DNA of 44,990 nt from an uncultured Colwellia sp. (lineage in GTDB: Bacteria > Pseudomonadota > Gammaproteobacteria > Enterobacterales > Alteromonadaceae): NCBI GenBank assembly GCA_913061475.1, contig CAJXUN010000035.1, positions 1 to 44,990 of the forward strand, written 5' to 3'. The notes under the pieces were generated by a model. It did not search any database. It was not told where the DNA came from and was given only the letters and a program-made list of their open reading frames with translations. Numbering within the stretch: the stretch's first letter is position 1; every line of letters starts with the position of its first letter. The position numbers and the translations under genes are program-made. Positions 1 to 7,561 of this stretch are shown here, in pieces.

Positions 1-48
1 AAAATAACAGTTGGCCATCGCTCCGCGACTATAGCCAACCATTATTTT
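1..48. terminator. Imperfect inverted repeat at the window edge
   Basis: Arms AAAATAACAGTTGGC (1-15) and GCCAACCATTATTTT (34-48) are complementary except for two adjacent positions. The loop carries a small inner hairpin (TCGC/GCGA). An A-rich start and T-rich end on both strands fit a bidirectional terminator of an upstream gene that lies outside the window, but a small repeat element is also possible. The rest of 49-272 shows no gene or clear site. Confidence 0.4.
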
Positions 49-272
49 CCGCTTAGCAAGGAGTTATCGATACGAAAACTAATCCGAATTCAATATTATC
101 CCATCACAGCTAACGTCTTCTTTGTGGCATTAGTGAACATACGAGAGGTTTATTTCAAAGATTAAGGACAATCACAAAACGTCACTAATATGTTGAATTT
201 TCTTATTCGGTGACGCGCTTCTCATTATTTATGACGTTCGACTTAATAAAGCTGATTTAACTTGAGCATAGG

Positions 273-1148
273 TTACTTGGCAATATGCTTGATGATCTCA
301 TTGCTGATAAAGCTAATACGCTGCGCTTTATGTGAATATTGGTTATGACAAATATAAAGTGGCTCATCAATCGTCTCAGCTAGATGATGAATGTTAATTA
401 ACCCTTGCTGATGAAAGGCCAAAGCAGCATATAGCGGTAATACCGTAAAGCCTAACCCTAAGCTTACTGGCGCTAAAATTAAGCTTATTTGATTAGAAAA
501 GCCTTTATGTTGAAACTGGCTAATATGACTAAACTCGGTAAAGTTTTTCTGGAACAATAAATTAGCGTGATGAGCGGCATCAGGGTGATTAATAAAGCCT
601 AGTTCGTTCAACACTGGCCAAGTTATCTGGCTAACAGTGGCTGGCGTTACTAATACTAAAGGCTCAACGCCAATAGCTGTGCTATTGATACGATGATCTT
701 GTGGCTTTTTAGTCACTAAACCGATATCGATATTACGTTCAATTAACGCCAGCTCAATACTGTGATTGGGCGCAAAGGTATAATCCAGTGATAATTTCGG
801 CTGCGTTTGTTGAATAGCGATTAACTGTGGATAAAGCTTAAGACCGATACTGCCGGGCGAAGAAACCCGTATATTGCCAATGTGGGCGTCATCTTGTTTG
901 ATTGACTGTGCAAGATCATCACTTTTTTCCCGTAACAACTTTCCCTGCTGATATAACCGTAAGCCTTCATCGCTTAAGGTAAAAGATTTACCCTCCCTGA
1001 GCAAAAGCGTCACCGCTAATTGTTGCTCAAGCTTTTTAATATGCTGGCTGACTCCTGATTGTGTCATAAACAAAACCTCAGCTGTTTTGGTGAAGTGACC
1101 AACCTCAGCCAAGGTACAAAATGTTTTTAACCAATTTAGATTTATCAT
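273..1148 (-). CDS. LysR-family transcriptional regulator
   Basis: A 291-residue protein of typical LysR length. Residues about 1-65 form the winged helix-turn-helix; the recognition-helix region reads TKTAEVLFMTQSGVSQHIKKLE, in the usual place. Residues about 90-290 would be the effector-binding periplasmic-binding-protein fold. The gene is divergent from the VOC gene starting at 1242, with a 93-bp AT-rich gap between the two starts, the classic arrangement in which a LysR protein controls its neighbour and itself. The effector cannot be read from the sequence. Family assignment is firm; the target gene is inference. Confidence 0.9.
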   Translation of the reverse strand: MINLNWLKTFCTLAEVGHFTKTAEVLFMTQSGVSQHIKKLEQQLAVTLLLREGKSFTLSDEGLRLYQQGKLLREKSDDLAQSIKQDDAHIGNIRVSSPGSIGLKLYPQLIAIQQTQPKLSLDYTFAPNHSIELALIERNIDIGLVTKKPQDHRINSTAIGVEPLVLVTPATVSQITWPVLNELGFINHPDAAHHANLLFQKNFTEFSHISQFQHKGFSNQISLILAPVSLGLGFTVLPLYAALAFHQQGLINIHHLAETIDEPLYICHNQYSHKAQRISFISNEIIKHIAK

Positions 1149-1241
1149 AACAAAGCGTACTCATATCGATAATAAATGATAATTTTTTGTATCTTATCAG
1201 TGGCGCTATACTTTGCCTATCAACTTTAGTGAGGAATGAAC

Positions 1242-1745
1242 ATGAGCAAAGCATACCCAAGAACATTTTCACATATCGGCATATCAGTACCGAACGTAGA
1301 AAAAGCTGTTAAGTTTTATACCGAAGTACTTGGTTGGTATTTAATTATGGAGCCAACTGAGGTCGTTGAAGACGACAGTGCCATAGGCGTGATGTGCACC
1401 GACGTATTTGGTGCTAATTGGGACAAATTTAAAATCGCTCATATGTCGACAGGTGATCGTGTTGGTGTGGAATTATTTGAATTTAAAAACCAAGAAAATC
1501 CAGAAAACAATTTTGAATATTGGAAAACCGGTGTATTTCACTTTTGTGTGCAAGATCCAAATCTAGAAGAATTAGTCGAAAAAATTGTTGCCGCCGGTGG
1601 TAAAAAACGTATGGCTGAGCCACGTTATTATTATCCAGGTGAAAAGCCTTACCGTATGATTTACATGGAAGACCCGTTTGGTAATATTTTAGAAATTTAT
1701 AGCCATAGCTATGAACTAACCTATGCCGCTGGCGCATACCAATAA
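1242..1745 (+). CDS. VOC superfamily (glyoxalase/dioxygenase-like) protein
   Basis: A 167-residue vicinal-oxygen-chelate protein. It opens with FSHIGISVPNVEKAVKFYTEVLGW, the first beta-alpha-beta module, and a second module begins at GVFHFCVQDPN. Likely metal ligands are the His of FSHIGI, the Glu of VGVELFEF, the His of VFHFCV and the Glu of NILEIYSH. The substrate is unknown; related proteins are annotated loosely as lactoylglutathione lyase or bleomycin resistance, and neither is shown here. I chose ATG 1242 because GAGG at 1231-1234 is 7 nt upstream; ATG 1236 would be only 1 nt from it. Possibly controlled by the divergent LysR gene. Confidence 0.85.
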   Translation: MSKAYPRTFSHIGISVPNVEKAVKFYTEVLGWYLIMEPTEVVEDDSAIGVMCTDVFGANWDKFKIAHMSTGDRVGVELFEFKNQENPENNFEYWKTGVFHFCVQDPNLEELVEKIVAAGGKKRMAEPRYYYPGEKPYRMIYMEDPFGNILEIYSHSYELTYAAGAYQ

Positions 1746-1832
1746 GTTGATGGTGATAGGTTACCAGTGCTAGATTCTCTGCGCTATATTCTCAGCCCTA
1801 TTGTATGGACTTTAGGCAGTACATGAAATAAA

Positions 1833-1925
1833 GTGATCGAGGAACAGCTTGTTAAAGACCTCGGTCATAAAGAAGAGATATTTGAGTTAACCCATAAAGG
1901 CTGGGAATTGGTAACTGCGTTTTAA
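1833..1925 (+). pseudogene. Fragment of a decayed gene (C-terminal remnant)
   Basis: From GTG 1833 an open frame of 30 codons encodes a soluble tail with LTHKGWEL near the end, the kind of sequence that closes winged-helix or small hypothetical proteins. There is no ribosome binding site, and the frame upstream is broken. It reads like the 3' remnant of a deleted gene, but a chance ORF cannot be excluded. Confidence 0.3.
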
Positions 1926-1944
1926 CAACGCGTCCAAACAAAGA

Positions 1945-1985
1945 ATAGTTGGCTTTTGTTACTTGTGACTAACTTAGCCAACATT
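1945..1985. repeat. Inverted repeat with GTTGGC/GCCAAC arms
   Basis: GTTGGC (1948-1953) faces GCCAAC (1977-1982), and the flanks AATA and CATT extend the pairing imperfectly. The same arm sequence occurs in the hairpin at 1-48. No T-tract follows, so it is not an obvious terminator. Confidence 0.3.
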
Positions 1986-2031
1986 AACTTTCAGCTTACG
2001 ACATTAATTTTTTCATTGCATGGAGGCTCAT

Positions 2032-2328
2032 ATGAATAAACGGATGATGAATAAAAGAATTTTCATGCTAAGTTTCTTACCTGTTCTGGGTTTACTTATT
2101 ACCTTTCTTTTAAATTTTATTGCTGGGCCTGGATAGACCAACACGATAAATCAAGGTGCACTTTACCTATTTACTAAGGGCGCTTTTGTTTGGTCCGTAG
2201 TGGCATTTTTTACCGGTATATTTATGTATTCAAAATGTAGTTCAATGAATCACTTGAAATTTATTCTTGGCGTTTTTTCTGTTACTTTAGGTGTTGCTAT
2301 GCCGTGGATCATCGGCATGTCATCGTAA
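2032..2328 (+). pseudogene. Small membrane protein gene broken by an in-frame TAG
   Basis: ATG 2032 has GGAGG at about 2021-2025 as ribosome binding site. The frame runs 34 codons to GPG, meets TAG at 2134-2136, then continues open in the same frame for 63 more codons to TAA 2326-2328. The part before the stop holds one hydrophobic helix (FLPVLGLLITFLLNFIAG) and the part after it two more (AFVWSVVAFFTGIFMY and FILGVFSVTLGVAMPWIIG). Without the stop it would be a three-helix protein of about 97 residues. A single C-to-T change of a CAG codon would explain the TAG. I do not recognise the family. A sequencing error or a stop-codon readthrough is possible but less likely. Confidence 0.6.
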
Positions 2329-2439
2329 TAAACCACATACATTAACTACCACCCGAACGGTTTGTCGGTTTCGATTTACTGCAGTATTTAAGCAATATCT
2401 ATTCAGGCTGTTATTCGGCAGAGACATAACGAGGAATAC

Positions 2440-2832
2440 ATGAGAACACTACTAATATTATCGCTATTTACATCATCAATATTTGCAGAAAAGCCAGATC
2501 TAGCTACTTATTCTACCGCTTTAGATTTCGCTCAGGTTACTGATGTGCTTGCGACGCAAAAATCTGATGGTAGCTGGTGTTTTGGCACGTCAGTTCGACA
2601 TAATGACCAAGGTTGGGACCACTACGCTGATGGTTGGCAGGTGACTGATCTTGACGGCAATGAAATGGCTTTTCGTTTACTGGGTCATCCTCATGATAAT
2701 GAGCAACCATTTACCCGCAGCCAGTGTAATATCAATATACCATCAGAAATTTCTCAGGTAATTGTCCGGGCCAAGTGCAATAAACATGGCTACGGCGGTA
2801 AGCCATTTGTGGTTAACTTAAACAAGCGTTAG
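2440..2832 (+). CDS. Small secreted protein of unknown function
   Basis: A 130-residue protein with a short signal peptide (MRTLLILSLFTSSIFA, cleavage expected after residue 16). The mature part has three Cys (SWCFG, SQCNI, RAKCNK), so at least one disulphide is possible, and a Trp/His/Asp-rich middle (NDQGWDHYADGWQV). I recognise no domain. ACGAGG about 10 nt before ATG serves as the ribosome binding site. It stands alone on the plus strand, with no operon partner. Likely periplasmic or released; function unknown. Confidence 0.75.
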   Translation: MRTLLILSLFTSSIFAEKPDLATYSTALDFAQVTDVLATQKSDGSWCFGTSVRHNDQGWDHYADGWQVTDLDGNEMAFRLLGHPHDNEQPFTRSQCNINIPSEISQVIVRAKCNKHGYGGKPFVVNLNKR

Positions 2833-2960
2833 CGCACTACTGTTTTTGCTAATTAAGATAATTTACGCACTCATCTAACATCATGAGGTGAGATCGCTAG
2901 CGCTTGCTTTCACCTTGCAATATCTGTTTGTTAACTCGTTGCTATCTTCATCACATTATG

Positions 2961-2980
2961 GATGAAATAATTATTTCATC
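2961..2980. promoter_or_regulatory. Perfect 20-bp palindrome next to the stress promoter
   Basis: GATGAAATAATTATTTCATC is a perfect 10+10 palindrome without spacer. It ends 4 bp before the -35 element at 2985. Its size and position fit a dimeric regulator's operator; there is no T-tract, so it is not a terminator. No regulator can be named. Confidence 0.45.
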
Positions 2981-2984
2981 AGAC

Positions 2985-3012
2985 TAATCCAAATTCCTAT
3001 TACTTACGTATT
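2985..3012 (+). promoter_or_regulatory. RpoE (ChrR-type) promoter of the DUF2878 operon
   Basis: TAATCC, 16 bp, CGTATT. This matches the bipartite sites before the fasciclin, LON and rpoE genes in spacing and in the CGTA box; the -35 differs from TGATC by one base. Transcription would start near 3019. Confidence 0.6.
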
Positions 3013-3071
3013 GACGGTTAACATGCAACATCTTTGTGACAAAAAACGTGACCAAACCGAGTTTAAGCCTA

Positions 3072-3584
3072 ATGAATAACCCAACCTTAGTTAACCTACT
3101 TGGCTTTAATGCCATTTGGTTCGGGCTTATTTTACTTGGCAATTTTTTTATACCTATTGCAGCGGTTATGCTGCTGCTTCATCTGTACTACCAAGCAGAT
3201 AAAAATGAGTTGGTGCTTATTTTGATTGTTGCGGGTGTTGGAGTGCTATTAGATAGTACTTTAATTTATTTTGGTATTTTTGTGTTTCCCGATTCTGCCC
3301 AGCTGCCATTTTGGCTAATTACTCTCTGGTTTTGCTTTGCTGCTACGGTGCGTCACAGCTTAGGTTTTTTGGCAAATTCTAAAATATTACAATGCTTGAT
3401 AGGTGCTATTTTTGCGCCGTTAAGTTACTTGGCTGGAGCAAAGTTTTCTGTGGTGTATATCACACCATCGTTTGAGTTGAGCTACCTATTACTTGCGTGT
3501 TTATGGGGGCCGTTAATGGTGCTTATTTTTGCCATCAGTGGTTGGCTTCAAATTGAGGAGAAAAACCATGTCACGCAACTTTAG
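3072..3584 (+). CDS. DUF2878 integral membrane protein
   Basis: A very hydrophobic protein of 170 residues with about five to six membrane helices, matching my memory of the DUF2878 family (opening NLLGFNAIWFGLILLGN, acidic/aromatic loop after the second helix). I chose ATG 3072, which starts just before the first helix; in-frame GTG codons at 3036 and 3048 are alternatives, and no start has a strong ribosome binding site. It overlaps the next gene by 17 bp. Members commonly sit beside DUF3833 and chalcone-isomerase-like genes and a cyclopropane-synthase-like gene, as here. Molecular function is unknown; the stress promoter at 2985 suggests induction by singlet oxygen or related stress. Confidence 0.8.
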   Translation: MNNPTLVNLLGFNAIWFGLILLGNFFIPIAAVMLLLHLYYQADKNELVLILIVAGVGVLLDSTLIYFGIFVFPDSAQLPFWLITLWFCFAATVRHSLGFLANSKILQCLIGAIFAPLSYLAGAKFSVVYITPSFELSYLLLACLWGPLMVLIFAISGWLQIEEKNHVTQL

Positions 3585-4179
3585 TTACGGTGTTTTTTTG
3601 ATGATGATGCTTGGCACACTGTGTTCAAGCGCCCAAGCAAGTAACGATATTGCAGCTGACAATGATAAGCGCATGACCCAATGCCGAGCGACTGAGCAAA
3701 CTCCCGTAGCAACAGATGAATTAGTGCCGTCGATTACCAAGCAACATTTTCAGTTGCTAGGTAGCGCTAAATTCTCGGTATTGTTCTGGGATATCTACCA
3801 AAGCACATTATTAACCAGTGATGGGCAAGCACCGTTTAGTAATGCTTGTCAGCATGCGCTGTTTGAAATACGTTACCTGCGTGATATTAGTAAAAAAGAA
3901 TTGCTAGACAACACTATTGAGCAATGGCGACATTTATCGCTGAAAGAACAAGATTATCAAACGTTCGTCCCTATGCTAGAAAATATTTGGCCTGATATCC
4001 AAGCGGGTGATCAATTGTCAATGTTGAGTCAAGCAAACAAAACAATATTTTATTTAAACCGACAAAGCATTGGTGAAATTGACAGTGCCACTTTCGCTCA
4101 GCTATTTCTTGCTATTTGGCTCGATGAAAACACTAGCGAGCCGAAATTGCGTCAGCAACTACTTGGAGAGTTAATATGA
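3568..4179 (+). CDS. Chalcone-isomerase-like secreted protein
   Basis: A 203-residue protein with a signal peptide (YGVFLMMMLGTLCSSAQA). The mature part matches the bacterial chalcone-isomerase-like fold family: LLGSAKFSVLFWDIYQSTLL near the start, then FEIRYLRDISKKELLDNTIEQW, and a late LAIWLDEN segment. The plant enzyme's chemistry should not be assumed; bacterial members probably bind fatty acid or another lipid. ATG 3568 is supported by GAGGAG at 3555-3560, 7 nt upstream; the frame is open further upstream but lies inside the previous gene. Its stop overlaps the DUF3833 start by 4 nt (ATGA), so the two are translationally coupled. Confidence 0.8.
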   Translation: MSRNFSYGVFLMMMLGTLCSSAQASNDIAADNDKRMTQCRATEQTPVATDELVPSITKQHFQLLGSAKFSVLFWDIYQSTLLTSDGQAPFSNACQHALFEIRYLRDISKKELLDNTIEQWRHLSLKEQDYQTFVPMLENIWPDIQAGDQLSMLSQANKTIFYLNRQSIGEIDSATFAQLFLAIWLDENTSEPKLRQQLLGELI

Positions 4180-4727
4180 AATGGCTTTATAAACTCAGTG
4201 CTTTTGCCGCGCTGATATTGTTGTTATCTAGCTGCACAACTCAGTTAAAAGATTATCAAGCAAGCTCACCAGAACTTGATATTCAGCAGTACTTCTCGGG
4301 CAACCTTATTGCCTGGGGTATGGTGCAAGATTATACCGACAATGTTACTCGCCGATTTTGTGTGGAGATTGATGGCCAATGGCAGGGTGATAATGGCCTG
4401 TTAAAAGAAGTGTTTTATTTTGCTGATGGTGAAATAAGCTATCGTAATTGGCAGCTTAAAAAGCTCCCACAAGGTAAATATCAAGGTAGTGCGGAAGATG
4501 TTGTTGGCGAAGCTTTTGGCCAGCAAGTCGGTTTTGCCTTTCAATGGCAATATGATTTGCTAGTGCCAATTGACGGCGACACCATAGAATTTTCGCTTGA
4601 CGATTGGATGTATCAAATAGATGAATATCGGGTTTTTAATCGCACAAAAATGAAAAAATTAGGCGTTACTCTGGCAGAAGTAACCTTGTTTTTTGACAAA
4701 CAAACACCCGGAAAAACTTGTCGATAA
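4176..4727 (+). CDS. DUF3833 lipoprotein (lipocalin-like)
   Basis: A 183-residue predicted lipoprotein: signal MKWLYKLSAFAALILLLSSC with lipobox LSSC, Cys 20 as the lipidated residue. The mature part matches DUF3833: QQYFSGNLIAWGMVQDYTDNVTRRF at the N-terminus and DDWMYQIDEYRVFNRTKMKKLGV late in the chain. The fold is expected to be a lipid-binding beta barrel in the periplasm, which fits a partner of the chalcone-isomerase-like protein and of the fatty-acid-modifying genes downstream. That link is inference. It is the last gene of the three-gene unit and is followed by a strong terminator. Confidence 0.82.
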   Translation: MKWLYKLSAFAALILLLSSCTTQLKDYQASSPELDIQQYFSGNLIAWGMVQDYTDNVTRRFCVEIDGQWQGDNGLLKEVFYFADGEISYRNWQLKKLPQGKYQGSAEDVVGEAFGQQVGFAFQWQYDLLVPIDGDTIEFSLDDWMYQIDEYRVFNRTKMKKLGVTLAEVTLFFDKQTPGKTCR

Positions 4728-4799
4728 AGCGCTGAAATTTTTAGAGAAATACCCTGCTGTGTGAAAAGAGAATTTACTAATACTAGCTGTGTGTCCTTT

Positions 4800-4840
4800 G
4801 CCCCTATTACGCAATAAATTAGCTGTAGGGGCTTTTTTTT
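4800..4840 (+). terminator. Rho-independent terminator of the DUF2878 operon
   Basis: Stem GCCCCTA (4800-4806) with TAGGGGC (4826-4832), 19-nt loop, then eight T. The stem is the same as in the terminators at 7344 and 7472, and the 15 nt before it are also similar to those before 7472. The rest of 4841-5038 shows no gene or clear site. Confidence 0.85.
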
Positions 4841-5038
4841 GTCTGCTTTTTGAACGTTTTTCAATCACTACTTAATTTCATCATTGGCTTACTAAAACCC
4901 TCTAGTAGATTTATGCCTTAAATTAACGTCACAGAAGTTATTGTAACCATTACTTTTCGTTAGTCCAATTTATTCATTACGGTGATTAATGCCCCAAGGA
5001 TCAGGTAAAAAAATAAAAAAAATAATTAACATAATTTG

Positions 5039-5066
5039 TGATCTGTAGATATTTTAGCCTCGTAGA
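5039..5066 (+). promoter_or_regulatory. RpoE (ChrR-type) promoter of the fasciclin gene
   Basis: TGATCT, 16 bp, CGTAGA. Spacing and both boxes match the rpoE promoter at 8181-8208. The leader to the GTG start is about 55 nt and holds GAGAGG at 5115-5120. Confidence 0.7.
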
Positions 5067-5128
5067 TTTATCTGTAATTCAAACGCGAAGCAGTCCAAAG
5101 AGAAAAATTCAAACGAGAGGATATACAG

Positions 5129-7312
5129 GTGAAAAATTTAAAACTCATAGGCTTAAGCTTAGTCAGCTTGTTATTTTTACAAGCGTGTAACGATGATGAT
5201 AAAAAAGAGGTCGTTGTTACGACACCACCGCCAGTAGTAAACACGATAGTTGATGTCGCGGTAGCTGATGGTAATTTCACGACACTTGTTGCTGCGCTTC
5301 AAGCGACAGGGCTAGATCAAACGCTAGCCGATACTAATGCTAGTTTTACGGTATTTGCTCCAACAGACGATGCCTTCGCGATGCTTGGGCAAGACACTAT
5401 TGATGCCTTGTTAGCCGACACTGATACTTTGTCTAATATTTTAACTTACCATGTTATTAGCAGCGAAGTTAATGCCGCAGCAGCAGTCGCCAGTGCAGGA
5501 ACCACGGTTGAAGTGGTTAACGGTGATAGTATTGCTCTATCACTTGACGGTGATAATTTATTGATTAATACAGCCACAGTTATCATGACTGATATCCAAA
5601 CGGATAACGGTATAATTCATGTTATTGATGCGGTGTTAATGCCACCTAAAGCTAAAGGCGAGCCAACAATGAATATTGTTGAAACAGCTGTTGCTGCAGG
5701 TAACTTCACTACTTTGGTGGCGGCATTACAAGCCGCAGACTTGGACGGTGCACTTGCTGATGAAACAAAAACCTATACCGTGTTTGCTCCAACCGATGCG
5801 GCTTTTTCTACCATAGGTTCACAGACAATTAACGCGTTGCTAGCTGATACACAAGCGCTGAGCAATTTGCTATTACAACATGTTGTTGCTGGTGAAGTAC
5901 CCGCTGTTGCAGCTTATACGCTAAATGGTCAGTCGGCTGAGACTTTATCGGGCGCAGAAATAGCAATTAGCATCAACAGCACTAACGATAGCCTGCACTT
6001 CGGCGGTGCCAATGTTGTTGTTAAAGATTTATATACAACTAATGGCATCATTCATGTTATTGATATGGTGATTGTTGGCGATGCAACGCTACCAACACCA
6101 GCAGAAAATATAGTTGATATCGCTGTTGCTAGTGACAGTTTCACCACTTTGGTTGCAGCATTACAAGCAACAGGTTTAGACACGGTATTAGCCAATGCTG
6201 ATAATGACTTTACTGTTTTTGCACCAACAGATGCTGCCTTTTCCTTATTAGGTCAAGACACGATTAATGCACTACTAGCTGATACGGATACTTTACGTAA
6301 TATCTTGTTATATCATGTGGTTTCAGGTGCAACTGTGCTACAAGATGCTGCTGCTGTGATTGCCCAGTCTGATAATAGCATGGTCACTATGGCCAATGAG
6401 CAGATGGCAAGCTTATCACGAGCTGATGCGGATTTGTTAATCAATAAGTCTTCGATATCAACGACTAATATTATGGCCAGTAATGGTGTTATTCATGTTG
6501 TTGACCAAGTGATTCTTCCCCCTACCGTTAAAGTTGACTCTAACCTGACAATTGTTGATGTTGCCGTTGCAGATGATAATTTCTCTACTTTAGTTGCCGC
6601 ACTTACTGCTGCTGACTTAGTTGAAACTTTAGCAAATGAAGACGCCACATTTACTGTTTTTGCACCGACAAATAATGCCTTCGCAAAAATTGAATCGTCA
6701 GCATTGCAAGCTTTGTTGGCAGATACTGCAGCCTTGAGTAATGTACTGTTAAAACATGTTATTAGTGATGTAGAAGTTAATGCGTTATCGAGCTACGCGG
6801 CCAATGGCACTAATGTTGAGGCTGCGAATGGCGACGAGCTTAATATCGCTTTAGTTAATTTTACTCATACCACCAATGCCAGTAATGATGAAGTTGCCTA
6901 TGATAGTGCTGCCCAATTACTGGTTGGCGGGATGAACTCTGCTAGTAATGGTCATACCTTGTATGTTTTTGATAATGACTTAGGTACGGCTGGTAGTATG
7001 TGTAATGATGCGTGTGCCAATACTTGGCCTCCAGTACTTGTTACCGACAGCGAAGTTAGCAATATTAAAGGTTTAGGTATGGTGATGCGTGACGATGAGA
7101 CTATGCAAGTGACTTACCTTGGCCGCCCACTTTACTTCTATAGCGGTGATGCTCAGCCTGGTGATATGAACGGACAAGGTGTTGGCAACTTATGGTGGAA
7201 AGTAGACCAAGAACAAGTTGCGCTGCAAGTTCAAGGCTCAAACGTAATCATGACTGATATTTACACTAAAAATGGTGTGATTCATGTTATTGATACGGTT
7301 ATTACTGACTAA
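5129..7312 (+). CDS. Four-domain fasciclin (FAS1) lipoprotein with inserted COG4315-like module
   Basis: A 727-residue lipoprotein: lipobox LQAC, Cys 20, followed by an Asp/Lys-rich and Pro linker. Four FAS1 domains follow, each starting with a copy of IVDVAVADGNFTTLVAALQ and carrying TVFAPTDDAF and the closing NGIIHVIDxV box (domains near residues 38-172, 180-315, 327-460 and 476-727). The fourth is split: after about residue 585 an insert resembling the COG4315 lipoprotein repeat (HTLYVFDNDLG, CNDACANTWPP, RPLYFYSGDAQPGD, LWWKV) intervenes, then FAS1 resumes with VIMTDIYTKNGVIHVIDTVI. FAS1 domains mediate cell adhesion or matrix binding. GTG start, ribosome binding site GAGAGG 8 nt upstream. 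The upstream promoter places it under RpoE-ChrR. Confidence 0.88.
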   Translation: MKNLKLIGLSLVSLLFLQACNDDDKKEVVVTTPPPVVNTIVDVAVADGNFTTLVAALQATGLDQTLADTNASFTVFAPTDDAFAMLGQDTIDALLADTDTLSNILTYHVISSEVNAAAAVASAGTTVEVVNGDSIALSLDGDNLLINTATVIMTDIQTDNGIIHVIDAVLMPPKAKGEPTMNIVETAVAAGNFTTLVAALQAADLDGALADETKTYTVFAPTDAAFSTIGSQTINALLADTQALSNLLLQHVVAGEVPAVAAYTLNGQSAETLSGAEIAISINSTNDSLHFGGANVVVKDLYTTNGIIHVIDMVIVGDATLPTPAENIVDIAVASDSFTTLVAALQATGLDTVLANADNDFTVFAPTDAAFSLLGQDTINALLADTDTLRNILLYHVVSGATVLQDAAAVIAQSDNSMVTMANEQMASLSRADADLLINKSSISTTNIMASNGVIHVVDQVILPPTVKVDSNLTIVDVAVADDNFSTLVAALTAADLVETLANEDATFTVFAPTNNAFAKIESSALQALLADTAALSNVLLKHVISDVEVNALSSYAANGTNVEAANGDELNIALVNFTHTTNASNDEVAYDSAAQLLVGGMNSASNGHTLYVFDNDLGTAGSMCNDACANTWPPVLVTDSEVSNIKGLGMVMRDDETMQVTYLGRPLYFYSGDAQPGDMNGQGVGNLWWKVDQEQVALQVQGSNVIMTDIYTKNGVIHVIDTVITD

Positions 7313-7343
7313 TTACCGACGATTTACTCCCAAGCAGTTCTTT

Positions 7344-7368
7344 GCCCCTACATTAGGGGCATTTTTTT
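7344..7368 (+). terminator. Terminator of the fasciclin gene
   Basis: Perfect 7-bp stem GCCCCTA/TAGGGGC with a 3-nt loop, followed by seven T. It lies 31 bp after the fasciclin stop. Confidence 0.85.
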
Positions 7369-7395
7369 GATCGTTTTTTGCCTTTGCAGCGTATA
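7368..7395 (+). promoter_or_regulatory. RpoE-type promoter, upstream copy
   Basis: TGATCG, 16 bp, CGTATA. Any transcript from here would meet the second terminator at 7472 before reaching the LON gene, so this copy may be an inactive duplicate or make a short RNA of about 90 nt. Confidence 0.5.
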
Positions 7396-7470
7396 ACAAG
7401 TATTAATGCTTAAACTTGTTTTCACTCATCCTGTATAGGTAAATTATTTTCAAAATAGCTGTGCGTCATT

Positions 7471-7535
7471 TGCCTCTATATTAGGGGCATTTTTTTGATC
7501 GTTTTTTGCCTTTGCAACGTATAACAAGTATTAAT
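7471..7535 (+). repeat. Terminator-plus-promoter cassette, copy 2
   Basis: Second copy of the 7343-7407 repeat. The hairpin arm has changed to GCCTCTA, which keeps the stem with one G-T wobble, and the spacer of the promoter differs by one base. Its upstream 15 nt resemble those before the 4800 terminator instead of those before copy 1. Confidence 0.8.
7496..7523 (+). promoter_or_regulatory. RpoE-type promoter of the LON-domain gene
   Basis: TGATCG, 16 bp, CGTATA, 38 bp before the start codon at 7562. Same architecture as the other sites of this island. Confidence 0.6.
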
Positions 7536-7561
7536 CCATTAATCTTATTTGTTATAACGCT

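Larger units (their letters stand above)
7343..7407 (+). repeat. Terminator-plus-promoter cassette, copy 1
   Basis: Direct repeat with 7471-7535, offset 128 bp, 65 bp long with three mismatches. It joins a terminator hairpin (GCCCCTA/TAGGGGC, 7344-7360) to a T-run that leads straight into TGATCG (7368-7373), 16 bp, CGTATA (7390-7395). The T-tract of the terminator therefore abuts the -35 of an RpoE-type promoter. This copy ends the fasciclin transcript. Confidence 0.8.

Noticed and set aside
4613-4868. Minus-strand frames over the DUF3833 end and terminator
   Set aside because: They include the terminator hairpin and have no ribosome binding site; the plus-strand gene and terminator explain the region.
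5129-7312. DNA-level similarity of the four FAS1 domains as a possible repeat element or assembly duplication
   Set aside because: The four domains differ widely in nucleotide sequence and share only protein motifs, so they are old domain duplications.
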